Shown here in pieces: positions 50,827-60,239 of a DNA stretch of 64,000 nt. Location of the stretch: positions 7,287,001 through 7,351,000 of the forward strand of contig NZ_CP107904.1 in assembly GCF_036013975.1 (NCBI RefSeq), read 5' to 3'. The notes under the pieces were generated by a model. The model did not search any database. It saw only the letters and a list, made by a program, of their open reading frames with translations, and was not told the DNA's origin. Within the stretch, counting starts at the first letter, position 1, and each line of letters starts with the position of its first letter. This DNA is from Kitasatospora sp. NBC_00458. Lineage in GTDB: Bacteria; Actinomycetota; Actinomycetes; Streptomycetales; Streptomycetaceae. The position numbers were made by a program, and so were the translations under genes.

Positions 50827-51843
50827 TCACCGCCCCGGCGGGAACGGGATCTCCGCGAGGACCGGCAGCAGCTCGCGTTCCTCGTAGTCGAGGTGGGACT
50901 CCAGCTCGGCGGACATCCGGGCCAGCTCGGCCCGGAAGCGCTCCGGTTCGGCCGAGCCGACGTCCGACACCAGGGCCACCAGCTCGTCCTTGAGCCGGGC
51001 CACCACCCGGTGCTCCTCGGCCAGCCGGTCCAGCACCTCCCGCAGGTGCGGGTGGCTGCGGGCCAAGGCCGGGAAGACACCGCGGTCCTCACCGGTGTGG
51101 TGGACGGTCAGCCCCTGGCAGAACGCCAGGCAGTGCTGGCGGATCTGCAGGCCGAGCGCCGGGGCGCGCCCGCCGTCCGCCGCCGGCCCGCCCGCGAGGT
51201 ACGCGTCGGTCTCGGCCCGTACGTGCCGAAGCTGGGCGCGCAGCCAGGTGTGCACCTCCAGCAGCTTGTCGGCGAGGTTGGCCACTTCGCGGGGGGCGGC
51301 CCCGTCCGGCTCCTCCGCGGGCCGTTCCAGGACGACGACCGGGAGCGTCCGGTCGGTGTGCGCCTGGTAGTCCCCGTACCCGGGGGCCGCCCGCACGACG
51401 GCCTCGAACAGCCGGTCCCGCCGGGCGCCCTCGCTGGGGACGGCGACCGCGTCGAACTCCTCGGCGCCGAGCTCCACCCCGACGACCGGGTTGGCGAGCA
51501 GGTTGCGGTACCACTGCGGGTGCTCGGGCGCCCCGGCCGCCGAGGCGATGACCAGGAGCAGGCCCTCGGCCCGGACGTACCCGAGCGGCACGGTGTGCGG
51601 ACGGCCGGTGACGGCCCCGGTGGTGGTCAGCAGGAGCAGGTCGCCGCCCTCGAAGGGGCCGCCGACCCGGCCGGCGTTGGCACGGAACTCCTCGACGACC
51701 GCTTGATTGAACGACAGGGGCTCGGACGGCGGCGGGTCGGAGGACGGCGGCCCGGACGGCGGCGCGCCGGAGGGGAGGGAGTCGGAGGGGAGGGAGTCGG
51801 AGGGCAGGGGGTTGGAAGACATGGGGTTGGAAGACATGGGCAT
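50827..51843 (-). CDS. fusion of F420-type (Ddn-like) nitroreductase and hemerythrin domains
   Basis: A 338-residue two-domain protein. Residues ~45-175 are a deazaflavin-dependent nitroreductase-family fold (FEGGDLLLLTTTGAVTGRPHTVPLGYV, HPQWYRNLLANPVVGVEL). Residues ~190-335 are a hemerythrin/HHE four-helix bundle with iron-ligand His and Glu in VHTWLRAQLRHVRAE, RQHCLAFCQGLTVHHTGEDRGVFPAL, EHRVVARLKDEL and HLDYEERELLPVL. It may sense or handle oxygen, nitric oxide or peroxide with F420 or flavin chemistry. The N-terminus carries five-residue repeats (MSSNP, LPSDS). The start among clustered ATGs is uncertain. Confidence 0.88.
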   Translation of the reverse strand: MPMSSNPMSSNPLPSDSLPSDSLPSGAPPSGPPSSDPPPSEPLSFNQAVVEEFRANAGRVGGPFEGGDLLLLTTTGAVTGRPHTVPLGYVRAEGLLLVIASAAGAPEHPQWYRNLLANPVVGVELGAEEFDAVAVPSEGARRDRLFEAVVRAAPGYGDYQAHTDRTLPVVVLERPAEEPDGAAPREVANLADKLLEVHTWLRAQLRHVRAETDAYLAGGPAADGGRAPALGLQIRQHCLAFCQGLTVHHTGEDRGVFPALARSHPHLREVLDRLAEEHRVVARLKDELVALVSDVGSAEPERFRAELARMSAELESHLDYEERELLPVLAEIPFPPGR

Positions 51844-52141
51844 ACGCCTGTGGATTCTCCGGACATCGGGAGTGAAGGCCGCAGCGGCGCAGGTGCGATG
51901 GGCGCAGCAGGACGGAGCGAGCGCGCGGACACCGCCGCAGCCGCTTGCGTCAGATCAGGGGAGCGGAGTGAGAACTCATCGCGCATCGTCCCTCTGTGAA
52001 AGGTGCCCGCTCGGTCGCCGGCCGGCCCAGTTCTCTTTGGCCGGCACCGCGCTGCACACGATCATTAGAGCCACCGCCCCCGTGATCTGTCAACGAGCGT
52101 GATCCGCCCGGCGTGGAGGGTGGCCGGCCCGTGGCGCGGGA
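51844..52141. other. ~300-bp intergenic region with no supported gene
   Basis: The fusion gene's promoter must lie here. A somewhat AT-richer patch (around 52035-52075) could carry it on the minus strand. A short minus-strand frame beginning MRDEFSLRSPDL with a weak GAGGG site runs into the fusion gene's repeats and was not called. Confidence 0.4.
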
Positions 52142-52182
52142 GGGCGCGCCGCCGGTCCCGGGTGGGGACCGGCGGCGCGCCC
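52142..52182 (-). terminator. perfect 18-bp hairpin after the polysaccharide deacetylase gene
   Basis: GGGCGCGCCGCCGGTCCC and GGGACCGGCGGCGCGCCC are fully complementary around the loop GGGTG. It lies 18 bases downstream of the deacetylase stop codon. It is the strongest hairpin in the window by stem length and perfection. Confidence 0.85.
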
Positions 52183-52199
52183 GGGTACTGCGGGAGGGG

Positions 52200-53423
52200 T
52201 CAGCGCAGGTAGTCGGTCAGGCCGGCGGGCTTGAGGCCGGCGGCCTCGGCGGCGGCCAGGGCGCGCGGCAGGTCGGTGGCGAGGGTGTCGGTCCAGTGCA
52301 GCAGCACGACGTCGCCGGGCGACAGCGTGCCCTCGTGCCAGACGTTGGAGGCGCCCCAGCTGAAGTCGGCGTCGGCGGTCAGCACGTGGCGGAAGCCGCA
52401 GTTGGCGGCGGCCTGCAGGGTGACCGCGTTCCAGGCGAAGTACGGCGGGCGGAAGACGGTCGGCGCGGTGCCGAAGGTCCGGGTCAGGGCGTCACGGGCG
52501 TCGCAGATCTCCACCTGCTGCTCGGCGAGCGAGAGCGTGCTGAGGTCGGCGTGCGAGACGCTGTGGTTCTGGATGGACGAGCCGGGGGCGGCGGTGACCC
52601 GCTGGAAGAAGCCCGGGTCGGCGGCGGCCGGCATCGGCAGCGGGAAGGCGGTGATCGGCAGCTTGTGGTCGGTGATGAACTTCTCGGCCTCGGGGGTGCG
52701 CTGCCAGCCGTCGTCGACGGTGAAGAAGACCACCCGGTCGCTGGTCGGGACCGAGCCCGCGCCGGTCGCGGGGGCGGGCAGGGCGCCGTCCACCTGGACA
52801 TCGTCGACGGCGAACGGGCCCTGCTGGTACCAGCCGTGGACGTAGAGGCGGACGGTGCTCGCGGTCGGCCCGGTGGTGAAGCGGGTGGTCAGCCGCTGCC
52901 ACCCGCCGTTGGTGTTCTCCGTCCAGGAGGGGGCGGTCGGGCGGTCGGTGCCGGTGGCGCCGAGGAAGACGTACTTCCCGCGCACCCAGGCGGAGGCGGT
53001 GTACGTGCTGTTGGGCTGGACCGACACGGTCTGCACGCACTCGCCGGTGGAGCTGTCGCCGGCCGGGGTGACCCCGAGGGCGGAGGTCCCCGAGTGCGGG
53101 GCGGCGGTGGTGAGGGCGGCTTCGGCCGGGCCCCCGCTGCAGCGCCAGCCGGGCACGCTGCCCCACTCGGCGAGCGAGGAGGCGGGGATCTCGAACCCGG
53201 GGTTGGTGGCGAGGTTGATGCCGCCGGAGGGGGTGTTCGGGGCGTCCGCCGAGGCGGGCACGGCGAAGCCGGCGACCAGCAGCGCCGCCGAGGCGGCCAG
53301 CGCGGAGAGCCGCGCGGACAGGCGGGGCGTCAGGCGGGGCGACCGGCGCGGCGACGAGGGCGTCGACGGGCGCGGTGAGAGCCGCGGTGACAGGTGCGCG
53401 GACAGGCGCGAGGACAGGGACAC
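52200..53423 (-). CDS. secreted polysaccharide deacetylase with carbohydrate-binding domain
   Basis: A 407-residue secreted protein. The N-terminus has Ser/Pro/Arg repeats of SPRLSPR type before a signal peptide (ALAASAALLVAGFAVPASADA). Residues ~65-205 form a beta-sandwich CBM4/9-like domain (NLATNPGFEIPASSLAEWGSVPGW, FAVDDVQVDG). The C-terminal NodB domain has VVFFTVDDGW, the metal-binding HSVSH, FRPPYFAWN, DADFSWG and LLHWTD. TVDDG replaces the usual TFDDG. It should deacetylate chitin, peptidoglycan or another N-acetylated polymer outside the cell. The GTG start has AGGAG seven bases upstream. Confidence 0.9.
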   Translation of the reverse strand: MSLSSRLSAHLSPRLSPRPSTPSSPRRSPRLTPRLSARLSALAASAALLVAGFAVPASADAPNTPSGGINLATNPGFEIPASSLAEWGSVPGWRCSGGPAEAALTTAAPHSGTSALGVTPAGDSSTGECVQTVSVQPNSTYTASAWVRGKYVFLGATGTDRPTAPSWTENTNGGWQRLTTRFTTGPTASTVRLYVHGWYQQGPFAVDDVQVDGALPAPATGAGSVPTSDRVVFFTVDDGWQRTPEAEKFITDHKLPITAFPLPMPAAADPGFFQRVTAAPGSSIQNHSVSHADLSTLSLAEQQVEICDARDALTRTFGTAPTVFRPPYFAWNAVTLQAAANCGFRHVLTADADFSWGASNVWHEGTLSPGDVVLLHWTDTLATDLPRALAAAEAAGLKPAGLTDYLR

Positions 53424-53623
53424 GTGGCGACTCCTGCGTGGGGGACGCGCCCGTGGGGAGGGCGCGAGGAGAACGGGATGGGGCGCTCCCCGAGGGGCGG
53501 GAGCCGTTGGCGTGCCGCACTCAGACCGAGGCAAAACAATGGACTGGACCACTCGGATCGTCAAGGGATCGTCCGGTGGAACACGCGCCGTCCGCCGTGC
53601 GGCAAAAGGGACGAGACGATCCG

Positions 53624-55468
53624 TCAGGGGACGTATAGCTCTTCGATGTCCTGCGCGTAGTACTCCGTGATCGCCGCCCGCCGGAGCTTCAGCGAGGGCG
53701 TCATCAGCCCCTGCTCCTGCCCGAACTCGCGCGGCAGCAGCCGGAACGCGCGGATCGACTCGGCCCGCGAGACCGCCGTGTTGGCCGCCGCCACCGCCCG
53801 CTGGATCTCGGCGTGCAGATCGGCGTCCGAGAGCACCGCCCACGGGTCCAGCTGTTCGCGCCCGCGCGACTTCAGCCAGTGCGCCAGCGCCGCCGGGTCG
53901 AGCGTGATCAGTGCGGCCACGTACGGGCGATCGTCCCCGACCACCAGGCACTGGGAGACCAGCGGGTGCGCCTGCACCCGGTTCTCCAGGGCGGCGGGGG
54001 CGAGGTTCTTGCCGCTGCTGGTGACGATCAGGTCCTTCTTGCGGCCGGTGATGGTCAGGTAGCCGTCCGCGTCCAGGCTGCCGAGGTCGCCGGTGCCGAA
54101 CCAGCCGTCGTACAGCGACTCGGCCGTGCAGCGCGGATGGTTGAGGTAGCCGCCGAAGACGCCGGGGCCGCGCACCCACACCTCGCCGTCGTCGGCGATG
54201 GCCACGGTGGCGCCGGGGACCGGACGGCCGACCGTGCCCGTCTTCTGGCGTCCGGCCGGGTTGGCGGTGATCGCGGCGGAGGTCTCGGTCAGCCCGTAGC
54301 CCTCGTACAGCTGCAGGCCGATCCCGGTGAAGAAGAGGCCGACCTCGCGGTCGAGCGTCGAACCGCCGCACATCACCCCGCGGACCCGGCCGCCGAGCAC
54401 CGCGCGCAGCCGCTGGTAGGCCGTCCGCTCGTAGGCCAGGTGGCGCAGCCGCAGACCGGCCCCGGGGCCGGGCCCGCGGCCGAACACGCGCTGCTCCCGG
54501 GCGGTCGCCCAGTCGACCGCCACCTGGCGGGCCTGCTCGAAGAGCTCCCCGCGCCCGGCCTCCTCGGCCGCCCGGCGCGCCTGCTGGAACACCTTGTCGA
54601 GGACGTACGGGACGACGTGCAGGAAGGTCGGGCGGAACGAGGCGAGCGCGGGCAGCAGGAAGTCGGTCGAGACCTCGGGGACGTGGCCGATCCGGAACCC
54701 GCCGCGCACCGCCGCGATCTGCACCATCCGCCCGTACACGTGTGCCAGCGGCAGGAACAGCAGGGTGGACGCCTGGCCGCCGCCGGTGTCCGCGAAGACC
54801 TCGCCCCAGCCGTCGAGCAGGGCGTCGGCCGCCGAGGCCAGGCCGGCGTGCGTGATCAGGCACCCCTTGGGGCGCCCGGTGGTGCCCGAGGTGTAGACGA
54901 CGGTCGCGACGTTCTCCGCCGCGACGCCGAGCCGCTGGCGGTGGACCAGCGAGTCCGGCACGCCGCGACCGTCCTCGACGATCGAGGCGACGCAGTCCCG
55001 GTCGAGCTGCCAGATGCCGGTCAGCTCGGGTAACGCGTCGCAGACCGCGCCCACGGTCATCGCGTGGTCCTCGTTCTCGACCAGGCAGGCGACCGCCTGG
55101 GTCTCGGCGAGGATCCAGCGGACCTGCTCCGGGGCGGCGCTCGGGTAGATCGGGACGGGGATCGCGCCGATCGACCAGAGCGCGTAGTCGAACAGCGTCC
55201 ACTCGTAGCGGGTGCGGGACATCAGGGCGACCCGGTCGCCGTAGCGCACGCCCCGGGTGAGCAGGCCCTTGGCGAGGGCCAGCACCTCGTCCCGGAAGGC
55301 AGCGGCGGTCACCTCCTGCCACTCGCCCGCGGGGCCGCCGCGCGCGCCGTCCGGGCGGCGGGCCAGCTGGACCAGGCCGGGCGAGCGTTCGGCGGTGTCG
55401 TACAGCGAGTCGGCCAGCCCGCCGGTGACCGGAGGTCCCTCCGGGGCGGGGGTGGTGAACTCGCGCAC
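53624..55468 (-). CDS. long-chain fatty acid-CoA ligase (AMP-forming)
   Basis: A 614-residue ANL-family adenylating enzyme. It has the P-loop YTSGTTGRPKG, LYEGYGLTETSAAITANP, the A8-type YDGWFGTGDLGSLDADGYLTITGRKKDLI and the catalytic-Lys end TPSLKLRRAAI. It belongs to the FadD15-like long-chain type, which start (M)REFTTP. A GTG giving that start was chosen. It activates fatty acids with ATP and CoA at the membrane. It is divergent from the conservon. Confidence 0.9.
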   Translation of the reverse strand: MREFTTPAPEGPPVTGGLADSLYDTAERSPGLVQLARRPDGARGGPAGEWQEVTAAAFRDEVLALAKGLLTRGVRYGDRVALMSRTRYEWTLFDYALWSIGAIPVPIYPSAAPEQVRWILAETQAVACLVENEDHAMTVGAVCDALPELTGIWQLDRDCVASIVEDGRGVPDSLVHRQRLGVAAENVATVVYTSGTTGRPKGCLITHAGLASAADALLDGWGEVFADTGGGQASTLLFLPLAHVYGRMVQIAAVRGGFRIGHVPEVSTDFLLPALASFRPTFLHVVPYVLDKVFQQARRAAEEAGRGELFEQARQVAVDWATAREQRVFGRGPGPGAGLRLRHLAYERTAYQRLRAVLGGRVRGVMCGGSTLDREVGLFFTGIGLQLYEGYGLTETSAAITANPAGRQKTGTVGRPVPGATVAIADDGEVWVRGPGVFGGYLNHPRCTAESLYDGWFGTGDLGSLDADGYLTITGRKKDLIVTSSGKNLAPAALENRVQAHPLVSQCLVVGDDRPYVAALITLDPAALAHWLKSRGREQLDPWAVLSDADLHAEIQRAVAAANTAVSRAESIRAFRLLPREFGQEQGLMTPSLKLRRAAITEYYAQDIEELYVP

Positions 55469-56005
55469 GATCCCCCCGATCACCCCGATCCCGCCTGTAG
55501 GTGGAGCGAAACTATCGGATTGCTCCCCGACTGCCCAGGGTTGTGACCGTGACGCGACGAGATCGGCACCGGCCCACGGGGGGAGTGCCGGGGAGGGGCG
55601 GCCGGGGCGCCCCGGCAATGCGGCGGGATACGGGATCTTGGGAACGATCCGGACACGATCCGGGCGGGTGCGGGAAGAGGACGGGTTCGACCCTCGAACG
55701 AGTGGTCAGAGCGTAGTAGGCTCTCGCAGACTTCGGGCCGGGCCTCCCCGTCCGGGTCCGTGTCGGCATCGATCCGTACCCGATCCACACTTGGTCCGTA
55801 CCACTGATCGTCAGCACCCCGTTCGTCCCCGTCCCCACCCCGCTCCACCCGGCTCCCGCTCCACCCGGTATCACCCGCCCCACCCCGCTCCCGCCCAGCC
55901 CGGCTCCCAAGCCCGGAGCCCAGGCCCGGACCCCGCCCGGACACCCGTCCGGGCAACCCGCCCCCGCACCCCGTCCGCGCCTGGCACTTCCCGACCGAGG
56001 ACTCC
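55469..56005. other. ~540-bp divergent gap before the conservon, no supported gene
   Basis: This must hold the promoters of the acyl-CoA ligase (minus) and of cvnA (plus). A patch near 55695-55735 (GCGTAGTAGGCTCT) is the most promoter-like. The part just before cvnA is Pro-codon-like CCCCGCTCC repeats without a good gene. No clear operator seen. Confidence 0.4.
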
Positions 56006-59000
56006 ATGCGTCTGCGCAGCAGCTCGATCCGCGCGAAGATCATCGCGCTGCTCCTGGTGCCCATCGTGGCCCTCACCGCCCTCTGGGTGTACGCGACGCT
56101 CGCCACCACCGGGGACGTCTGGAGCAGGCTGGAGACCAGCAGTACGTACGAGCGGTTCGGCGCCCCGGTCGACCGGTACGCGCACGACCTCCAGACCGAG
56201 CGCCGGGCCGCCGTCCAGCGGCTGGCCGACCCCGCCTCGCGGGCCGCCCGGGACGCCTTCGAGCACGCCCAGGCCACCACCGACCGCAGCCTGACCGTGC
56301 TGCGGCAGCTGAAGGACGGCAGCGACGGCGGCCGGCTCGACGAGGCCCAGCGCGGCCGCTTCCTCCAGGTCCTCGCCGCCGCGGACCAACTCGCCCCGCT
56401 CCGCTCGCAGATCAACCGCGCCGCACTCAACTGGGAGTTCACGCTCGGCCAGTACAGCGACCTGGTCAAGCCGACCTTCGGCTTCCGGTCCGCCTTCGTC
56501 GCCCGGCAGAGCGGACAACTCCCGCGCCAGGGGACCATCCTGATCGAGCTGGTCCGGGCCCGCGAGTACCTCGCCCAGGAGGACGCGGCGATGGAGGGGC
56601 TGCGCACCTCGACCGGCCGGCCCACCGCCGAGCAGTACCAGGTGGCCCTCGACGCCCTGCACAACCAGCAGGCGCTGTTCACCGTCTACATCGCCGAACT
56701 CGACCCGGCCGACCAGGCCGACTACATCGCCCTGCGCGGCGGCGAGGCCTGGGCCGCGCTGGCCCGGGCCGAGGCCGACTTCGTCGGCGCGGGCGGCCCG
56801 GACCGGGTGGTCCAGGCGATCAACGGCGACGACTGGCGGGAGACCGCCGACCGCGCGCTGGGCGACCTCGCGGCGATCAACACCAGGCTCGCCGGCACGA
56901 TCGACGACCGCGAGCACTCCTACGCCATCGGACTCCTCTGGCGCGGCGGCATCGCCGGTCTGATCGGCCTGGTCGCGGTGGTGCTGTCGGTCGTCATCTC
57001 CTACCGGATCGGCCGCGGCCTGGCCCGCGAGCTGATCGGCCTGCGGAACGCGGCCAACGAACTGGCCGGCACCCGGCTGCCCTCCGTCATGCTGCGGCTG
57101 CGCAAGGGCGAGGCCGTGGACGTCGCGGCCGAGGCGCCCGAGCTGCAGTTCGGCCCCGCCGAGATCGGCCAGGTCGGGCGGGCGATCAACGCCGTGCAGC
57201 GGGCCGCCGTCGAGGCCGCCGTCGAACAGGCCGAGCTGCGCCGCGGGGTCTCGGCGGTCTTCGTCAACCTGGCCCGCCGCAGCCAGGTGCTGCTGCACCG
57301 CCAGCTGACGCTGCTGGACACCATGGAGCGGCGCACCGAGGACCCGGCGGAGCTGGAGGACCTGTTCAAGGTCGACCACCTCACCACCCGCATGCGCCGG
57401 CACGCCGAGGGCCTGATCATCCTGGCCGGCGGCTCGCCCGGCCGGGCCTGGCGCAAGCCGGTGCGGATGGTGGACGTGGTCCGCGCCGCGGTCGGCGAGG
57501 TCGAGGACTACGCGCGGGTGATCGTCCGGCCGTTCCCGGGGACCGGACTGCTCGGCAGCGCGGTCGCGGACGTCACCCACCTGATCGCCGAGCTGGTCGA
57601 GAACGCGGCGGTGTTCTCCCCGCCGAGCACCCAGGTCACCGTCCAGGGCGAGGTGGTGGCGCACGGCTTCGCGCTGGAGATCGACGACCGCGGGCTCGGC
57701 CTGAGCGAGGTGGCGCTCGCCGAGATCAACGAACGCCTCGCGGTGGAGCAGGAGTTCGACCTCGCGGACACCGACCGGCTGGGCCTGTTCGTGGTCAGCC
57801 GGCTGGCCCGGCGGCACGGCATCCGGGTCCACCTGCGGCCCTCGCCCTACGGCGGGACCACGGCGGTGGTGCTGATCCCGCGCGAGCTGCTGGCCGAGGC
57901 GCCGGACGGACTGTCCGAGCGGCCGCCGGCCGCGACCCCGGCCGCCGCGGTGGCCCCGTCGGCCGCACCGTCCGCCGGGCGGCGTCCCGCGGCGGGGCGG
58001 CGCGGCCAGCGGGACCTCGTCGCGGTGCCCGCGCTCGACGCGGACGGCACCGACCGGGACGGCTCCGGCGGTCCGGTCCTCGACGACGGTGCCGCGGGGA
58101 CGGCCGGTGCCGACGGCCGGAGCGGACGGCACCGGGGCGCCGGTGGACCGCGCCCCTCGGCACCCGAACCGGCCCGCACACCGGGCGGCCTGCCGCGCCG
58201 CGCCCGGGGAGGCGGCGGGCCCGCCCTGGTCCCGGCCCCGGCCGGTGAGCCCGGCGGGGCGGGTACCGGGCGCCACCGCCGGGAGCAGGCGTCCGCACCC
58301 GCGGCGGTGCGGACCGACGCTTCCCCGGTCGGTGCTTCCCCGGTCGGCGGCGCCCCGCTCGACGGGAGGCCGGTCCACGTGGCGTCCGCCGGTGCGGCAG
58401 CCTTCGCCGGGAGGCCCTTCGACGGTGCGGCGGCCACGGCGGCCACGACCCCGGCGGAGGCCGCGACCCCACGGGGTGTCACGGCCACGCCCACCGCTGG
58501 AGCGGCCGGAGCCGCCGAAGCCGCCGGAGTCGGCGGGCCCGCGGCGCAGGGCGCGCTGCCGCGCCGCGTCCGGCAGGCCAACCTCGCCCCGCAGCTGCGG
58601 GAGCGCGCCGCCGCCCAGCAGGGCGCGCGCCCCGACGCCGGGGAGGCCGACCCGGCGCGCGAGCGCTCGCCCGAGGAGGCCCGGGCCACCTTCGCCTCCT
58701 TCCAGCGGGGGTTCACCCGGGGCCGGCGCGCCGACACCCCGCCGACGGCGGCACACCCGTCGGCGACCGGCGGATCCCGGTCCGGCGCCGCGTCCGGCGC
58801 CCCGTCCAGGCCCGGCGCCGCGTCCGCGTTCCCCTGGCAGCCGCCGAACCCGGACCGCCGCGCGATCTCCCCGGCGCCCGCTCCGGCGGCGCTCCCCGGA
58901 CCCGCCGCGGGCGAACCGGCGCCGCTGGCCCGCCGCGCGCCGGTCCCGCCGCCGACCCGGATCACCCCCGCCCCGGTGCCGCTCGCGGAACCGAGCGCAC

Positions 59001-59071
59001 CCACCGGTCCGTTGTCCGACGGACCGGCCGAACGCACCGCACCACCCTCTGCACCCGCAGGACCCGCCTGA
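56006..59071 (+). CDS. cvnA: CvnA-type sensor histidine kinase (conservon)
   Basis: A 1021-residue membrane kinase. The first helix is near residues 12-32, then a ~280-residue extracytoplasmic nitrate-sensor-like (NIT) helical domain, and a second helix near 312-335 (GGIAGLIGLVAVVLSVVISY). HAMP-like and dimerisation regions (VFVNLARRSQVLLHRQLTLLDTMERRTEDP) follow, then an HATPase domain (LIAELVENAAVFSPP, IDDRGLGLS, LGLFVVSRLARRHGI). The last ~380 residues are Pro/Ala-rich and likely disordered. It heads a cvnABCD operon. Conservons form membrane complexes compared to eukaryotic G-protein-coupled systems and affect development and metabolism. Confidence 0.93.
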   Translation: MRLRSSSIRAKIIALLLVPIVALTALWVYATLATTGDVWSRLETSSTYERFGAPVDRYAHDLQTERRAAVQRLADPASRAARDAFEHAQATTDRSLTVLRQLKDGSDGGRLDEAQRGRFLQVLAAADQLAPLRSQINRAALNWEFTLGQYSDLVKPTFGFRSAFVARQSGQLPRQGTILIELVRAREYLAQEDAAMEGLRTSTGRPTAEQYQVALDALHNQQALFTVYIAELDPADQADYIALRGGEAWAALARAEADFVGAGGPDRVVQAINGDDWRETADRALGDLAAINTRLAGTIDDREHSYAIGLLWRGGIAGLIGLVAVVLSVVISYRIGRGLARELIGLRNAANELAGTRLPSVMLRLRKGEAVDVAAEAPELQFGPAEIGQVGRAINAVQRAAVEAAVEQAELRRGVSAVFVNLARRSQVLLHRQLTLLDTMERRTEDPAELEDLFKVDHLTTRMRRHAEGLIILAGGSPGRAWRKPVRMVDVVRAAVGEVEDYARVIVRPFPGTGLLGSAVADVTHLIAELVENAAVFSPPSTQVTVQGEVVAHGFALEIDDRGLGLSEVALAEINERLAVEQEFDLADTDRLGLFVVSRLARRHGIRVHLRPSPYGGTTAVVLIPRELLAEAPDGLSERPPAATPAAAVAPSAAPSAGRRPAAGRRGQRDLVAVPALDADGTDRDGSGGPVLDDGAAGTAGADGRSGRHRGAGGPRPSAPEPARTPGGLPRRARGGGGPALVPAPAGEPGGAGTGRHRREQASAPAAVRTDASPVGASPVGGAPLDGRPVHVASAGAAAFAGRPFDGAAATAATTPAEAATPRGVTATPTAGAAGAAEAAGVGGPAAQGALPRRVRQANLAPQLRERAAAQQGARPDAGEADPARERSPEEARATFASFQRGFTRGRRADTPPTAAHPSATGGSRSGAASGAPSRPGAASAFPWQPPNPDRRAISPAPAPAALPGPAAGEPAPLARRAPVPPPTRITPAPVPLAEPSAPTGPLSDGPAERTAPPSAPAGPA

Positions 59072-59133
59072 TCCGCACCATCGGTACGACCCGCACCACC
59101 CGCACCACCCGCTCCAGCGGAAGGAACAGATTC

Positions 59134-59553
59134 ATGACCATGTCGACGCAGTCGTCCGGAGACCTCAACTGGCTCCTGGACGATCTGGTGGGACGCGTCG
59201 CGGCCCTGCGCCACGCGGTGATCCTCTCCAGCGACGGGCTGGCCACCGGCGCCTCCCGCGATCTCGACCGGGAGGACGCCGAGCACCTGGCCGCCGTCGC
59301 GGCCGGCTTCCACAGCCTGGCGAAGGGCGCCGGCGGCCACTTCAAGGTCGGTGGCGTCCGCCAGACGATGGTCGAGCTGGACGAGGCCTTCCTGTTCATC
59401 ACCGCGGCCGGCGACGGCAGCTGCCTTGCGGTGCTGAGCGAGGCCGAGGCGGACATCGGCCAGATCGCCTACGAGATGGCCCTGCTGGTCAAGCGGGTCG
59501 GTGAGCACCTGGCCGCCGAGCCGCGCGCCGACGTGGCCCCGCCGGTGAGATGA
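59134..59553 (+). CDS. cvnB: CvnB roadblock/LC7-domain protein (conservon)
   Basis: A 139-residue roadblock/LC7 protein (LNWLLDDLVGRVAALRHAVILSSDGLATGAS, QTMVELDEAFLFITAAGDGSCLAVL). It likely binds the CvnD GTPase and may act as a GTPase-regulatory subunit. It overlaps cvnC by four bases. Confidence 0.95.
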   Translation: MTMSTQSSGDLNWLLDDLVGRVAALRHAVILSSDGLATGASRDLDREDAEHLAAVAAGFHSLAKGAGGHFKVGGVRQTMVELDEAFLFITAAGDGSCLAVLSEAEADIGQIAYEMALLVKRVGEHLAAEPRADVAPPVR

Positions 59554-60239
59554 GCGGCCCGATGGCGGAGGAGGAGCCGAAGCGGGTGCCGGACGGTCCG
59601 GGTGCGGACGGTCGGAGCACGGGTGACCGGGGCGAGGGCGGCCGGGGCGAGGGCGGCCGGGACGCCGTTCTCCGGGCCGTGAAGGCCCGTGCCGAAGACA
59701 CCCGTGCCGAAGACACCCGCGCCGAAGACATCCGCGCCGCGGACGGGCCGGACCGGGCCGGTCCTGACGGATCCGGTTCCGGCGGGTCCGGCCCGGATCC
59801 GGCCGGTCCGGACGCGGACGGTTCCGGGCTCGACCTGTTCAGGCCGCGCACCCCGGTCGACGACCGCTGGTTCGACGACGACGCCGGCCCGGTGGTGCGG
59901 CTGTACTCGATGACCCGCGGCCGGACCAGGCCGGTCGAGGACGGCCTGTTCGACCTGATCTCGCTGATCACCGCCGCCGACCCCGCGCCGGCCGCGGGGG
60001 CCGTGCCCGCGCACGTGCTCGACCCGGAGCACCAGACCATCCTGGCCTGGTGCCGCCGGGAACCGCTCTCCGTGGCCGAGCTGGGCTCCTACACCGATCT
60101 GCCGGTCAGTGTGGTGCGCGTGCTGCTCGGCGACCTCTACGACGCCGAACTGATCAGCGTCACCCGACCCGTTCCGCTCGCCGAGCTGCCGGACGAGCGC
60201 CTGTTGCGAGACGTGATCAATGGACTCCGTGCGCTCTGA
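59550..60239 (+). CDS. cvnC: CvnC DUF742-family protein (conservon)
   Basis: A 229-residue protein. The DUF742 domain is the C-terminal ~120 residues (VVRLYSMTRGRTRPVEDGLFDLISLI, LSVAELGSYTDLPVSVVRVLLGDLYDAELISV), with a winged-helix-like pattern. The N-terminal half is a variable acidic tail with RAEDTRAEDTRAEDIRA repeats from an 18-base unit. It overlaps cvnD by 20 bases. Confidence 0.93.
   Translation: MSGPMAEEEPKRVPDGPGADGRSTGDRGEGGRGEGGRDAVLRAVKARAEDTRAEDTRAEDIRAADGPDRAGPDGSGSGGSGPDPAGPDADGSGLDLFRPRTPVDDRWFDDDAGPVVRLYSMTRGRTRPVEDGLFDLISLITAADPAPAAGAVPAHVLDPEHQTILAWCRREPLSVAELGSYTDLPVSVVRVLLGDLYDAELISVTRPVPLAELPDERLLRDVINGLRAL

Noticed and set aside
51627..51986. Minus-strand frame beginning MRDEFSLRSPDL upstream of the hemerythrin fusion
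   Set aside because: Weak ribosome site and the second half is only the out-of-frame reading of the pentapeptide repeats.
55871..58756. 961-codon minus-strand frame antisense to cvnA
   Set aside because: Gly/Asp/Arg/Val-rich shadow of the well-supported conservon kinase gene.
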